Assembly (NCBI GenBank): GCA_943789445.1
Contig: CALSUC010000003.1
Coordinates: 1-64,000 of the forward strand
Reading direction: 5' to 3'
Source: UBA4575 sp002386945
GTDB taxonomy: Bacteria; Pseudomonadota; Gammaproteobacteria; UBA4575
Length of the DNA: 64,000 nucleotides
Below the pieces are notes generated by a model. It saw only the letters and a list, made by a program, of their open reading frames with translations. It made no database searches and had not been told where the DNA came from. Each line of letters starts with the position of its first letter. The stretch's first letter is position 1. The position numbers and the translations under genes are program-made. Shown here piece by piece: positions 9,315 through 17,296 of the stretch.

Positions 9315-9740
9315 TTAGATCTGTCCTCGAATCTTTCGAATAATAGCGCCAAGAATTGGTATCTGTTCGTAAACCATTGCACCAAGATCGTAATAATCAC
9401 GTTGATAATGGATTAAATTGTCGCGGTAACGCAGCACACTGACACCACTCAAGAGGATGTCTCGTTTGGGTGCCAAAGTCTTATGCCTTAGTCGCATCTC
9501 CCACTCTAGGCTGCTTTTGTCTGCCTCAGTGGTTGATCCTTGTAATTCGAAATGACAGGACTGTACTCCCTTGTAGATCTCTTCGAAGTACTCGATTAAA
9601 TGCGCGCGCCCATGGATGTGCTTTACCGGGTCAATAAATTCGATATCAGCATGGTAGAGCTGATGCAAAATACTAGAACTGGTGGATGCGTTGATCGCAT
9701 TCATTTGATGCACAAACTCGGTATCCGTGATGTTACTCAT
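9315..9740 (-). CDS. NTF2-like / SnoaL-type small protein
   Basis: A 141-residue alpha+beta protein fits the nuclear transport factor 2 / SnoaL superfamily. An N-terminal helix pair is followed by LYHADIEFIDPVKHIHGRAHLIEYFE and strands including SSLEWEMRLRH and GVSVLRYRD. Such cone-shaped domains often bind hydrophobic ligands or act as small isomerases. Here it is directly upstream (4 bases) of the SDR and belongs to the same minus-strand operon. The same pair of families occurs together in other Cfa/photolyase loci. No catalytic residues are identifiable with confidence. Confidence 0.83.
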   Translation of the reverse strand: MSNITDTEFVHQMNAINASTSSSILHQLYHADIEFIDPVKHIHGRAHLIEYFEEIYKGVQSCHFELQGSTTEADKSSLEWEMRLRHKTLAPKRDILLSGVSVLRYRDNLIHYQRDYYDLGAMVYEQIPILGAIIRKIRGQI

Positions 9741-9793
9741 AAGGTATGGCTTCCTCTGTCTGTGAATAAAATGTGTTGCTACTTCGCATCATG

Positions 9794-10237
9794 CTAACTC
9801 GGTAATACAAGAGATTGACTGAGTAAGCAGAGCACAACGATCAAGCTGATGCGACGGCGTAAATGATAATAAGGCGCTGTAATCATTTTGCTATGTTCCA
9901 GTCTTCGATCTACCAGCCAGAGTAAGCCAAAGATAAGGGCATGAACTAACAAGGCTAGTCTTTGGCTTAATAAGAGATAGGAAAACCAAGCAGCTAGAGT
10001 GCAAGTGTTGCTAGTAATGAATAAATTTATGCTTGGGTATCCATCGACAGCTAGGCCTTGCCCCCAATGGGCACCGGACATGAAGCAGATAATGGCAAGA
10101 CTGTAACTGAGCAAGATATCTAGCCAAGATAAATCAATAATAATAGCCTCAATCTGTAATGAGCTCAGTAGTGCACAGGCGATAAAGGGTATTGCACCGG
10201 CATGTGCGAGTAAGGCTGTAGTTTGGTCACGATCCAT
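9794..10237 (-). CDS. DUF3429 family membrane protein
   Basis: A 147-residue protein has about four or five hydrophobic helices. The family signature is recognisable in LLAHAGAIPFIACALL and in the central CFMSGAHWGQG segment, which places it in DUF3429. These are inner-membrane proteins of unknown function that frequently neighbour photolyase, SDR and Cfa-like genes. It is separated from alkB upstream by 52 bases and from the NTF2-like gene by 53 bases, with no visible terminator, so it is probably co-transcribed with both. No reaction can be proposed from sequence. Confidence 0.8.
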   Translation of the reverse strand: MDRDQTTALLAHAGAIPFIACALLSSLQIEAIIIDLSWLDILLSYSLAIICFMSGAHWGQGLAVDGYPSINLFITSNTCTLAAWFSYLLLSQRLALLVHALIFGLLWLVDRRLEHSKMITAPYYHLRRRISLIVVLCLLSQSLVLPS

Positions 10238-10289
10238 CTGACTAATGCATATCCTGGTTTATATTTCTTAATGCCTTGTTACGTATTCT

Positions 10290-10874
10290 TTAATTTTGCT
10301 CTATGTATCTAAAGGTAAGATTGATGCGCCCATCCATAATTCCTTTTTGTTTGGGTACACAATGTCGCCAGTGTTGTTGGCAGTAACCTGCCATTAGTAT
10401 GGCGCTGCCACTTACAAGTTCAATCTTGCGTAATGCCTTACTCGTCACATGCTGCAATTTAAAGAGCCGAGTTGCCCCTAGGTTTATAGAGGCGATAGCT
10501 GGCCTATCACCTAACTGTCTCTCGTTGTCACGATGCCAGCCCATGCTGTCATTACCGTCACGATAATAATTGAGTAACACGCTGTTAAAGCGCCGCTTAA
10601 AATGATCCTCTACTCGTTGGCGTAACAGGCTTAGTTCTGGCGTCCAAGGCTGCGCAATATAATCTGCTCCAGAGTAGCGGTAATTAGCTCCGACATCGCC
10701 ATGCCAGGCAATCAGTCGTGGCTGTAGCATGCGTTTTCCAAATAGGCTGATACTGCGCTGCTCCCAATCAATAGACTCACGCAGGCGCGAATACAGTGCG
10801 TCGCTTTCCGCTGTCTCTAATAGGGCTGCGTTGAAGTATAGTTCACCATCGTAGGGTAAAAGGTTGTCAGACAT
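10290..10874 (-). CDS. alkB: AlkB-type 2-oxoglutarate/Fe(II) dioxygenase
   Basis: This 194-residue protein is of the short AlkB (ALKBH2/3-like) type. It oxidatively removes methyl or etheno lesions from DNA bases using Fe(II), O2 and 2-oxoglutarate. The iron ligands are visible as the HRD of MGWHRDNE and the later His in HWRHCVP. The C-terminal RINLTFR holds the arginines that bind 2-oxoglutarate, and NYYRDGNDSMGWH is the core family motif. It heads the nine-gene minus-strand run and is divergent from the DCC/photolyase pair, pairing two DNA-repair functions on one control region. The true E. coli alkB equivalent is longer, so the symbol is generic. Confidence 0.93.
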   Translation of the reverse strand: MSDNLLPYDGELYFNAALLETAESDALYSRLRESIDWEQRSISLFGKRMLQPRLIAWHGDVGANYRYSGADYIAQPWTPELSLLRQRVEDHFKRRFNSVLLNYYRDGNDSMGWHRDNERQLGDRPAIASINLGATRLFKLQHVTSKALRKIELVSGSAILMAGYCQQHWRHCVPKQKGIMDGRINLTFRYIEQN

Positions 10875-11015
10875 AGAAGTATTGTAAATTAGCGATGCTA
10901 TCTAGTTTTTGTACATGAATTGTAACCCCTGACCCCGGTTTTAAACATAACAAAAAATATACAAGACGCGGCTGAGTGCTAAAATATCTGTACAAGAACT
11001 ATATGAGATTTAAGA
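10875..11015. promoter_or_regulatory. Divergent control region with TGTACA-type motifs
   Basis: The 141-base region between alkB and the DCC gene contains TTGTACATG (10909-10917), TATACAAG (10958-10965) and TGTACAAG (10989-10996). These resemble the TGTACA-like half sites bound by LitR/CarH-type, light-responsive MerR regulators of photolyase and cfa genes. No litR, rpoE or chrR gene is present in the window. The assignment is by resemblance only. Confidence 0.4.
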
Positions 11016-11408
11016 ATGTCGGCCAATCAAGCTCTACGTGTCTTCTATGACGACCTATGTCCGTTGTGCAGTAAAGAAATTAATCATTACCGTAAACTGG
11101 TTCACCACCTAGCAGTCGATTGGGTGGAGATTAGTACCTCTGCCGAAGTGATTGAAACCTTTGGTTTGACACGTGAACAACTGCTTAAGCGCCTTCACGT
11201 AATTACCCCTGAGGGGGAAGTTGTTAGTGGTGCGCGTGCCTTTACATTGATCTGGCAGGCATTACGTTTTTATCGTGTTTTGGGTGTGATCGTTACTCGA
11301 CTACACATGATTGGTTTGATCGATCGCTTGTATGAGCCCTATGCTGATAGTCGCTATAAAAAACGTGTGTCATGCCACAGTGATAGTAATGAGGATTCCG
11401 GTCGTTGA
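11016..11408 (+). CDS. DCC-family thiol-disulfide oxidoreductase (DUF393)
   Basis: A 130-residue protein starts with VFYDDLCPLCSKEI, the DxxCPLC signature of the DUF393/DCC family, a thioredoxin-like group with a CxxC pair (here CPLC). A later segment (GARAFTLIWQAL) is also typical. It probably acts in cytoplasmic thiol-disulfide chemistry, but no substrate is known. The gene is the first of the plus-strand arm of the divergent block, and its TGA overlaps the TTG start of the photolyase-family gene. The strict coupling suggests a shared function. DCC genes often sit next to photolyase and lipid-modification genes. Confidence 0.9.
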   Translation: MSANQALRVFYDDLCPLCSKEINHYRKLVHHLAVDWVEISTSAEVIETFGLTREQLLKRLHVITPEGEVVSGARAFTLIWQALRFYRVLGVIVTRLHMIGLIDRLYEPYADSRYKKRVSCHSDSNEDSGR

Positions 11409-12922
11409 GTGCGTATCGCGTTGGTTTAATCTTTCCTAACCAACTGTTTCATCCCGCACCGATTATAGATTGTGATGTTGATCTATTGTTGTTGCTAGAA
11501 GACGAGCTGTTCTTTGCTGATCATCACTATGGATTTCGTTTCCATAAGCAAAAGCTAGCCTATCAGCGTTCTTGCATAGAACATTATGGGCTGTATCTAA
11601 GAGCGGCGGGGCAGGCAGTGGAGCAGCTTAACTATGATGCTGTCGAACCCTGTTTGCTGCGTGTGATCTCGCTTGTCACAAAACAAAAGCCTAATTTGGA
11701 TTTGAGTCAGCTTGAGCTGTGCTGCTATCGCCCTGCAGATTTCATGCTCGAAAAACGCCTGACTCGCTTAAGCGCCCAACAGGGCTGTTCTATTCAATGG
11801 TTAGCTAATCCCAGCTTTTTAAATACAGAAGAAGATAATCACATTTGGCGCAGCCAGCATAAACGCTGGTTTATGGCAGATTTTTATAAAGATCAGCGCC
11901 GTCGCTTAGATATCCTGTTGCAGGATGGTCAACCGGAAGGCGGCCAATGGAGTTTTGATCAAGAGAACAGGAGAAAGATTAAAAAGGCTGCAGTTAAAGA
12001 CATCCCAAAACTTGCCTATGCCATAAATGACGCGATTGATATGCAGGCCACGCAATCGGTAGAGCAAGAGTTTGTGGGTCATTACGGGCGTCTTAATGAA
12101 ATCATCTATCCCACGACTCATGCAGCAGCTCAGGCATGGCTTCAAGACTTCTTAGTCCAGCGCTTTTCACAGTTTGGAGAGTACGAAGACGCCATCGTGC
12201 CAGATCAATCTTGGCTCTATCATTCCGTATTATCACCGATGTTGAATACAGGATTGCTGACGCCCCATGAGGTGGTGACTGCTGCTTTAGCCTATGCAAA
12301 AGACCATGCTATAGCATTGAATAATGTGGAGGGCTTTATTCGCCAAATCATTGGTTGGCGTGAATTTATGCGAGCGACCTATGATGAGTCTTCAGTCTTT
12401 ATGCGTAATGAAAATGTCTGGCAACATCATCGCCCCATGCCAAAAGCTTTTTATGAGGCGACAACGGGTATTGAGCCAGTCGATAACAGCATTCAACGTG
12501 TGATGGATACGGCTTATTGTCATCATATAGAGCGTTTAATGGTGCTCGGTGGCTTCATGTTCTTATGCGAGATCGATCCGAAAGAGATTTATCAGTGGTT
12601 TATGGAATTGTTTATCGATGCCTATGATTGGGTGATGGTGCCGAACATCTTCTGCATGAGTCAAAATGCAGCGGGTAATTTCATGACCAGTAAACCCTAT
12701 TTTTCTGGGTCAAATTACATTCTTAAAATGAGTAATTATGCGAAAGGGGATTGGTGCCCAATATGGGATGGCTTATTCTGGCGTTGGATCGATAAAAATC
12801 AAGACAAACTAAAAGGTAACCCACGCTGGAGTATGATGTGTGCGCAGCTGAATAAGATGGCCCCTGAAAAGCGAGAGAATCATCTAAAAGTTGCTAATGA
12901 ATACTTGGAGAAGCTGCGCTAG
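11405..12922 (+). CDS. Cryptochrome/photolyase family protein (PhrB/FeS-BCP-related)
   Basis: The start is TTG at 11405, overlapping the previous stop (TTGA). The 505-residue protein belongs to the deoxyribodipyrimidine photolyase-related (COG3046) branch that includes the (6-4) photolyase PhrB. It has an N-terminal antenna-type domain and a C-terminal FAD-binding domain with GFIRQIIGWREFMRA, HHIERLMVLGGF and NAAGNFMTSKPYFSGSNY. In Fe-S members the segment after the KPY motif carries a YCxxC pair and a later Cys. Here it reads MSNYAKGDWCPIW, with only the last Cys (near residue 451). The protein therefore seems to lack a 4Fe-4S cluster. Light-driven repair or photoreception are both possible. 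Confidence 0.9.
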   Translation: MSAYRVGLIFPNQLFHPAPIIDCDVDLLLLLEDELFFADHHYGFRFHKQKLAYQRSCIEHYGLYLRAAGQAVEQLNYDAVEPCLLRVISLVTKQKPNLDLSQLELCCYRPADFMLEKRLTRLSAQQGCSIQWLANPSFLNTEEDNHIWRSQHKRWFMADFYKDQRRRLDILLQDGQPEGGQWSFDQENRRKIKKAAVKDIPKLAYAINDAIDMQATQSVEQEFVGHYGRLNEIIYPTTHAAAQAWLQDFLVQRFSQFGEYEDAIVPDQSWLYHSVLSPMLNTGLLTPHEVVTAALAYAKDHAIALNNVEGFIRQIIGWREFMRATYDESSVFMRNENVWQHHRPMPKAFYEATTGIEPVDNSIQRVMDTAYCHHIERLMVLGGFMFLCEIDPKEIYQWFMELFIDAYDWVMVPNIFCMSQNAAGNFMTSKPYFSGSNYILKMSNYAKGDWCPIWDGLFWRWIDKNQDKLKGNPRWSMMCAQLNKMAPEKRENHLKVANEYLEKLR

Positions 12923-13078
12923 CACTGCATTAAGGGCTATATAAATGGCTACGCCTTAGGGTTATCTATGTTTCGCCCCGTAAGTTATTAGTTAAATGGA
13001 CGACTAGAAAAAAACTCGCCTAAAATGAAGTGGAGTGAGTTAATCAAGAAGTATAATAGAACGCTCTCTCCAAGAGCG
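12923..13078. other. Convergent intergenic gap
   Basis: The stretch separates the photolyase gene from the FNT gene. Its only clear structure is a hairpin with ACGCTC and GAGCGT arms at about 13062-13080, placed where it could end either transcript. It lacks a good T-run. No gene is seen. Confidence 0.4.
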
Positions 13079-13888
13079 TCAATCCTGACTATTTAGTTTG
13101 GTTTTTATTTTTGCGTTCAGATTGCCTATGGGTGGTGAGGCAGCCCAATAAGTTCCAACTATCAATGCAACTCCGCCAATGGCATTGCCGAAAGTGACCC
13201 AGAATAGGTTGTAAAACATACCTGAGATACTGAGAGATTCAGAGTGGTTACCAAGTAATGCAATGCTAAATAAAGTCATATTGGCAATGCTATTCTCAAA
13301 GCCGCAGGCCATGAAAGCAAGCAAACACCAAAAAATCAGTATGCATTTGGCGCTGTCATCTTTAGTGCGTGCAGCCATCCATAGGGCTAAGCAGAGTAAC
13401 CAATTACAAAGGATTGCTCGTGCTAGCAATTCAATTGGAGATGAGTTTACTTTGTATTCAGCCGTACGCATGAGCAGTGAGTCTGGTGTGTGAGCAAGGT
13501 CGCCACCACCACCTAATGAAAAAATGTAGACCAGAAGCAGACTGCCCATTAAATTAAAAACCCATATAACTGACCACATTTTGACGAGGTCGGTGTAACT
13601 ACATTGGCCCCTTAATAGCGCAAACGGCATGTACATAATATAAGCGGTAAAGATATCCGCTCCAGCAAAGACGGCTAGCGTTAACGTAATACCGAAGGCT
13701 GCGCCCATAATTAGTTTTTGTAGGCCAGGGTCAGCAGAAGAAGCAAGACTAAAGATTAAGATAATACCAATCCCTACATACATACCACCCATAATCGCGC
13801 CAATGACTATAGCCTCAGGCTTTTTCTTGAATAGATTTGTTTTCCGGTTAGCAAGCTCTGCGAAATAATCAATTGTCTTATGATACAT
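13079..13888 (-). CDS. Formate/nitrite transporter (FNT) family channel
   Basis: A 269-residue protein with six membrane segments fits the FocA/NirC pentameric channel family. The usual central-pore His sits in a GFEHSxAN motif. Here the motif is GFENSIANM, so the His is replaced by Asn. The omega-loop motif ELFTGN is also altered to DIFTAY. Amide-for-His FNT proteins have been described and still transport, so it is probably functional, but the substrate (nitrite, formate or another small anion) is uncertain. The start overlaps the end of orf1 by 11 bases, making it the fifth gene of the nitric-oxide-reductase operon. That context favours nitrite. Confidence 0.88.
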   Translation of the reverse strand: MYHKTIDYFAELANRKTNLFKKKPEAIVIGAIMGGMYVGIGIILIFSLASSADPGLQKLIMGAAFGITLTLAVFAGADIFTAYIMYMPFALLRGQCSYTDLVKMWSVIWVFNLMGSLLLVYIFSLGGGGDLAHTPDSLLMRTAEYKVNSSPIELLARAILCNWLLCLALWMAARTKDDSAKCILIFWCLLAFMACGFENSIANMTLFSIALLGNHSESLSISGMFYNLFWVTFGNAIGGVALIVGTYWAASPPIGNLNAKIKTKLNSQD

Positions 13889-14504
13889 CTTGTCTCTCGT
13901 CGGTAGTGTTTTCTCGTGATGATGGGTGCGTGCAATAAAATAATTTAGAGCTGTAATAGATGGAAATAAACAAAGTTAAGAAGAGTAGGGCATAACCTAA
14001 CTGCTGCTGTTCATTAATCAGATAGTAGTTGCAGAGGCGTATTGGCGACTCGATGTATAACCATGCCAACACCATGAGCATACTTATAATTTGAGTGATA
14101 AAAAATCCCTTAGTGATCGCTGTGATCGCATGCCAACATAGCGCTAAGGGTATTCCTATAAGCAGGGGCAATGTGGTGAATTTAGCCACTGCATAACTTG
14201 GATAGCTCAATGAGGCATCTAGTGAGCGGGGAAGCATCCAAAATAATAGGCTAAAGCTAGCGATGAGCAAGCCGGGGAGGGCGTAGCTATAAGTCACTTT
14301 TATGTGGTATCTAGTATTCAGTGATAAGCCAATAATGATACCAATAAGAATTAATAGCGGTATTTGTAACAGCATATGGCTTAACATGTTTTGTTGCAGA
14401 ACCATTTGAATTTTTGGCAGTGCCAGTATTAGCCAGGCAATAAAGCTTAGTAAAAGAGCGAAGTATCTTAGCTTTATTGCAGCGATTTTGAAGATATTGA
14501 CCAC
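13878..14504 (-). CDS. NO-reductase-associated membrane protein (orf1 of norSY-senC-orf1)
   Basis: A 208-residue, strongly hydrophobic protein has about six membrane helices. A WMLPRSLDASL motif lies in its middle and an IESPIRLCNYYL segment follows. Its place directly after a SCO gene and a CuA-type oxidase-like pair matches the fourth gene (orf1) of the norSY-senC-orf1 cluster described in ammonia oxidisers such as Nitrosomonas. The function of that protein is not known; assembly of the copper or heme sites is a guess. The gene is 8 bases from senC and overlaps the FNT gene, so it is in the same transcript. Confidence 0.72.
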   Translation of the reverse strand: MVNIFKIAAIKLRYFALLLSFIAWLILALPKIQMVLQQNMLSHMLLQIPLLILIGIIIGLSLNTRYHIKVTYSYALPGLLIASFSLLFWMLPRSLDASLSYPSYAVAKFTTLPLLIGIPLALCWHAITAITKGFFITQIISMLMVLAWLYIESPIRLCNYYLINEQQQLGYALLFLTLFISIYYSSKLFYCTHPSSRENTTDERQDVS

Positions 14505-14512
14505 TAGGAAAT

Positions 14513-15145
14513 TTAGATTGGCTTGTTTGATTCAAGGGATGTGCTGAGTAGTTTTTTCCAATCTTGTAAGATCATGTCGGTATCCTCAAAATCGTAAATT
14601 TTAGCCAGCTGAGATTCTTTGTTAAGTAAATGAATGGCAGCATTATGTTCAAACTGACCATCTGGACGTGGAATGACAATGATGCCAAAGGCATCTAATA
14701 CTAACTGTAGTTCTGTCTCATCATGGACACGGGCAAACACCCATTTTTCTGGGTCAGCCCCTAGTGCTGTTGCATGGCGCTGTAAAATAGAGATGCTGTC
14801 GTACTCAGAATCAAAAGTAATGCTTAACAGGGCATAATGACGATTGTTTCTTTCTTGATCTAAAGCCTGGTTCAAACGTATAAAGCTTTGAGTTATAGCA
14901 GGGCAAATCTCTCTGCAATTGCTAAAGATAAAATCAACAAATACATACTTTCCGGCATAGTCCTGCAGTTTAAAGACTTTACCATCTGAACTGATTAACT
15001 CGACCGTGGGTAGCGAAGTGGGCTTCTCCTCTATACGGAGTCGTCTTTCCGACTCCGTAGTAAACGCCTGAAAGCCACTACTAGCAAAATACAAGCTTGT
15101 GCTGCCTACGATAATGACGAATAAGAGATTGATTATAAGAGTCAT
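14513..15145 (-). CDS. senC: SCO1/SenC copper-delivery protein
   Basis: This is a 210-residue membrane-anchored thioredoxin-fold protein. An N-terminal helix (residues 3-25) anchors it, with the domain on the periplasmic side. The copper ligands are the CxxxC pair in SNCREICP and the later His in the FEHNAAIHLL segment. SCO proteins insert copper into the CuA site of oxidase subunit II. Here the substrate would be the neighbouring NorS, which has a full CuA motif. The gene is 31 bases after norY and 8 bases before orf1 in the same operon. Confidence 0.92.
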   Translation of the reverse strand: MTLIINLLFVIIVGSTSLYFASSGFQAFTTESERRLRIEEKPTSLPTVELISSDGKVFKLQDYAGKYVFVDFIFSNCREICPAITQSFIRLNQALDQERNNRHYALLSITFDSEYDSISILQRHATALGADPEKWVFARVHDETELQLVLDAFGIIVIPRPDGQFEHNAAIHLLNKESQLAKIYDFEDTDMILQDWKKLLSTSLESNKPI

Positions 15146-15176
15146 CGTTATCTGCTCTAAGTTGATGTTCTTTTAG

Positions 15177-16619
15177 TTAAGACATTAACTTTTTTGCATT
15201 CAGCCTAAAGATAAAGCGTAGTGAAAAGACCGCAGCAGCTACGATAACAAATAAAGCAAATATTGAAGCTACAGCTGAATAGCTTTGCCACTCAGGAAAG
15301 TGAATGGCAAAGCGTCTTGCGATACCTTCTTTGCCAGAGGCTAAGAACATAAAAACAAAGCCGGTTGCTGAAAGGGTATAGACCCAGAAACTAACTCTAT
15401 CTAAGGCATTGTCTTGCCCTTTATTGCTATCTTTGATTAAGAAATACATAAAGCCAAAGACCATAGCAATCATGCCAATGATCAAATAAAAGTGGAAATG
15501 ACCGGGAACCCACATGGTGTTGTGCATTACTTGATTGACTGAGATGGTGCCGTCGATAACAGCCGGTATTACACCGCCCGCCCAACCAAAGACAGATAAT
15601 ACGAGCAATGCTGATGCAGCATCCCATTTAATACCAGAACGATAGATGATGGCTAAGGTGCCAAGAGTAGTCACCAGTAATACTGGGAAACCACTAGTAT
15701 AGGAAATGACTTGTCCCATAATTAGCATCCAAGTCGGCATTGCAAAATCCATGAATAAATGATGTGGATAAACGATTAAGACCATGATGCTAGATGCAGT
15801 CCAAGCAGCTAAAAATATTCGATTCGATTTCCATGGGCGATTTGTGTAATGAGGTAAGATTTCATATACCGCAATAATCGCCATATAGATTGTTGCATTG
15901 ATAAAGGTATGACCAAAGAAATAGATCATGTTCTTGGCTAAAAGTGGATCAATAGTGAAGTTGGGATTCAGGATATTAATAATCATCATGATCAATATTG
16001 ATGCCCCAACGACTAAAGCTAGTGAGTTGACTATGGTCACCATAGTGCTAGCAACAACGGTTGGTGGAGGTGCTTCATCGCTACTATTAGAGAATAGCTG
16101 TGGCCAACCTAGAGAACGACTGAAGCTGCCATATTTTTGAATGATGGCGCGACCAGCGTCTAGGTAAAACAGCACAAAAGCAACGCCAACAATAAGTAGG
16201 CCAGTTAGAAAAAGAATGGCTGCCTCATTAGTCCAAACCCCCATGGAATGGCCTGGCAATGGGAACAAGAAGGTCCAGGCACCTGCAAAATCTCCAAGAA
16301 AGATAGAGGCTAAAATACAGCTGACACCTATTAGAAATAGAACAAGTGTAGTTATTAAGATAGAAGTATGAAGTTGCACATATTGACGTAAGAAATACCA
16401 CATGATGGTGCTTCCGCCGAGGCCAGCGATACCCACCATCCCTACACCATGGGCTGTTAATAACTTGTAGAACATATCTGCTGGCAGCGTGATTACTCCG
16501 CCTTGAGATAAACGCATGACTAAACCAGCAATCATCATTAGCAAAATAACGGAAGAAAAGACGACCAGCATGGTGTATATAGTGCGTTTTCCCCCTGTAG
16601 GTAATGGCATTACATTCAT
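15177..16619 (-). CDS. norY: Heme-copper nitric oxide reductase catalytic subunit (sNOR type)
   Basis: A 480-residue, twelve-helix subunit I of the heme-copper superfamily. The low-spin heme ligand pair is His57 (TAHG) and His376; the high-spin heme ligand is His366 or His374 (MHNTMWVPGHFH). CuB ligands are His237 (GHT) and His286/His287 (YPHHLFM). In oxygen reductases of this branch a Tyr cross-linked to the CuB His lies four residues after it. Here that position is Asn241 (GHTFIN), so the redox Tyr is missing, as in NO reductases derived from oxidases. With CuA subunit, senC and orf1 in the norSY order, and NsrR beside it, reduction of NO to N2O is the best call. Confidence 0.85.
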   Translation of the reverse strand: MNVMPLPTGGKRTIYTMLVVFSSVILLMMIAGLVMRLSQGGVITLPADMFYKLLTAHGVGMVGIAGLGGSTIMWYFLRQYVQLHTSILITTLVLFLIGVSCILASIFLGDFAGAWTFLFPLPGHSMGVWTNEAAILFLTGLLIVGVAFVLFYLDAGRAIIQKYGSFSRSLGWPQLFSNSSDEAPPPTVVASTMVTIVNSLALVVGASILIMMIINILNPNFTIDPLLAKNMIYFFGHTFINATIYMAIIAVYEILPHYTNRPWKSNRIFLAAWTASSIMVLIVYPHHLFMDFAMPTWMLIMGQVISYTSGFPVLLVTTLGTLAIIYRSGIKWDAASALLVLSVFGWAGGVIPAVIDGTISVNQVMHNTMWVPGHFHFYLIIGMIAMVFGFMYFLIKDSNKGQDNALDRVSFWVYTLSATGFVFMFLASGKEGIARRFAIHFPEWQSYSAVASIFALFVIVAAAVFSLRFIFRLNAKKLMS

Positions 16620-16651
16620 TGTTATCTCCTGCTGTATGGCAACGTTTTAGA

Positions 16652-17176
16652 TTAAGGGGATACTGTTATTTCAGTGATCATGGCGTGGTGAGCAAGGCCG
16701 CAATATTCAAGGCACAATATCTTATAGCGACCAGGTTTGGGGTAACGTACGCGCAGCTCATTGGTGTATGTTGGCATTGCTTGAGTTTGTGCAATGACCT
16801 CCAGATCAGCGTTGTAGATAGCGAATCCATGATTTACATCGGCCGATGTGACTTTGTAGATCACGTCTTCTTTGACACTGGCTGTCATATCACTGAGCTC
16901 CCAATACCATTGATGGCCTACAGCGGTAACAATTTTAACGCGCTCATTGCTCGCCATAGTGGTGTCATAAGGCAACTTAGTCAGGCTGTAGCCAATAATT
17001 GGTATTAATACCAATAGCGATAAAACGAAGAGTTTAGTGCGGAGCAAGTAGGCGGATTTTTGAACTGGCGCATAGTCTTCTTTGGACTTTGCCGCGCTGG
17101 AAGCAATAAAAAGAAAAATTATTGCAAGTAAGGTTACTAGTATTATGGTGATTAACCACGAAGTCTGTTGAAGCAT
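16652..17176 (-). CDS. norS: CuA-containing subunit II of the alternative NO reductase
   Basis: A 174-residue protein has two membrane helices (residues ~7-27 and ~49-65) and a periplasmic cupredoxin domain. The CuA centre is complete: His116 (VNHGF), then Cys155, Glu157, Cys159, His163 and Met166 in the CLEYCGLAHHAM motif. GHQWYWEL (88-95) is the aromatic stretch used for electron entry in subunit II. It would pass electrons from a c-type cytochrome or cupredoxin to NorY. It is the first gene of the operon and starts 17 bases downstream of the candidate NsrR operator. Confidence 0.87.
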   Translation of the reverse strand: MLQQTSWLITIILVTLLAIIFLFIASSAAKSKEDYAPVQKSAYLLRTKLFVLSLLVLIPIIGYSLTKLPYDTTMASNERVKIVTAVGHQWYWELSDMTASVKEDVIYKVTSADVNHGFAIYNADLEVIAQTQAMPTYTNELRVRYPKPGRYKILCLEYCGLAHHAMITEITVSP

Positions 17177-17192
17177 GCTGCCCCCATGTCAA

Positions 17193-17215
17193 AACATCTA
17201 TTTAGTATGTATGTT
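17193..17215. promoter_or_regulatory. Candidate NsrR operator
   Basis: A 23-base imperfect dyad (arms AACATCTAT and ATGTATGTT, 5-base spacer) lies between norS and the Rrf2/NsrR gene. Its length equals the 11-1-11 NsrR site and about 17 of 22 informative positions match the enterobacterial NsrR consensus as I recall it. It is suitably placed to repress norS. Confidence 0.6.
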
Positions 17216-17296
17216 ATAGATATAATACATTAATAATAAATAAAATATACAATTTTCTAAAAATATAATTAATTTAGATTAAGGTGCTACCTATTT

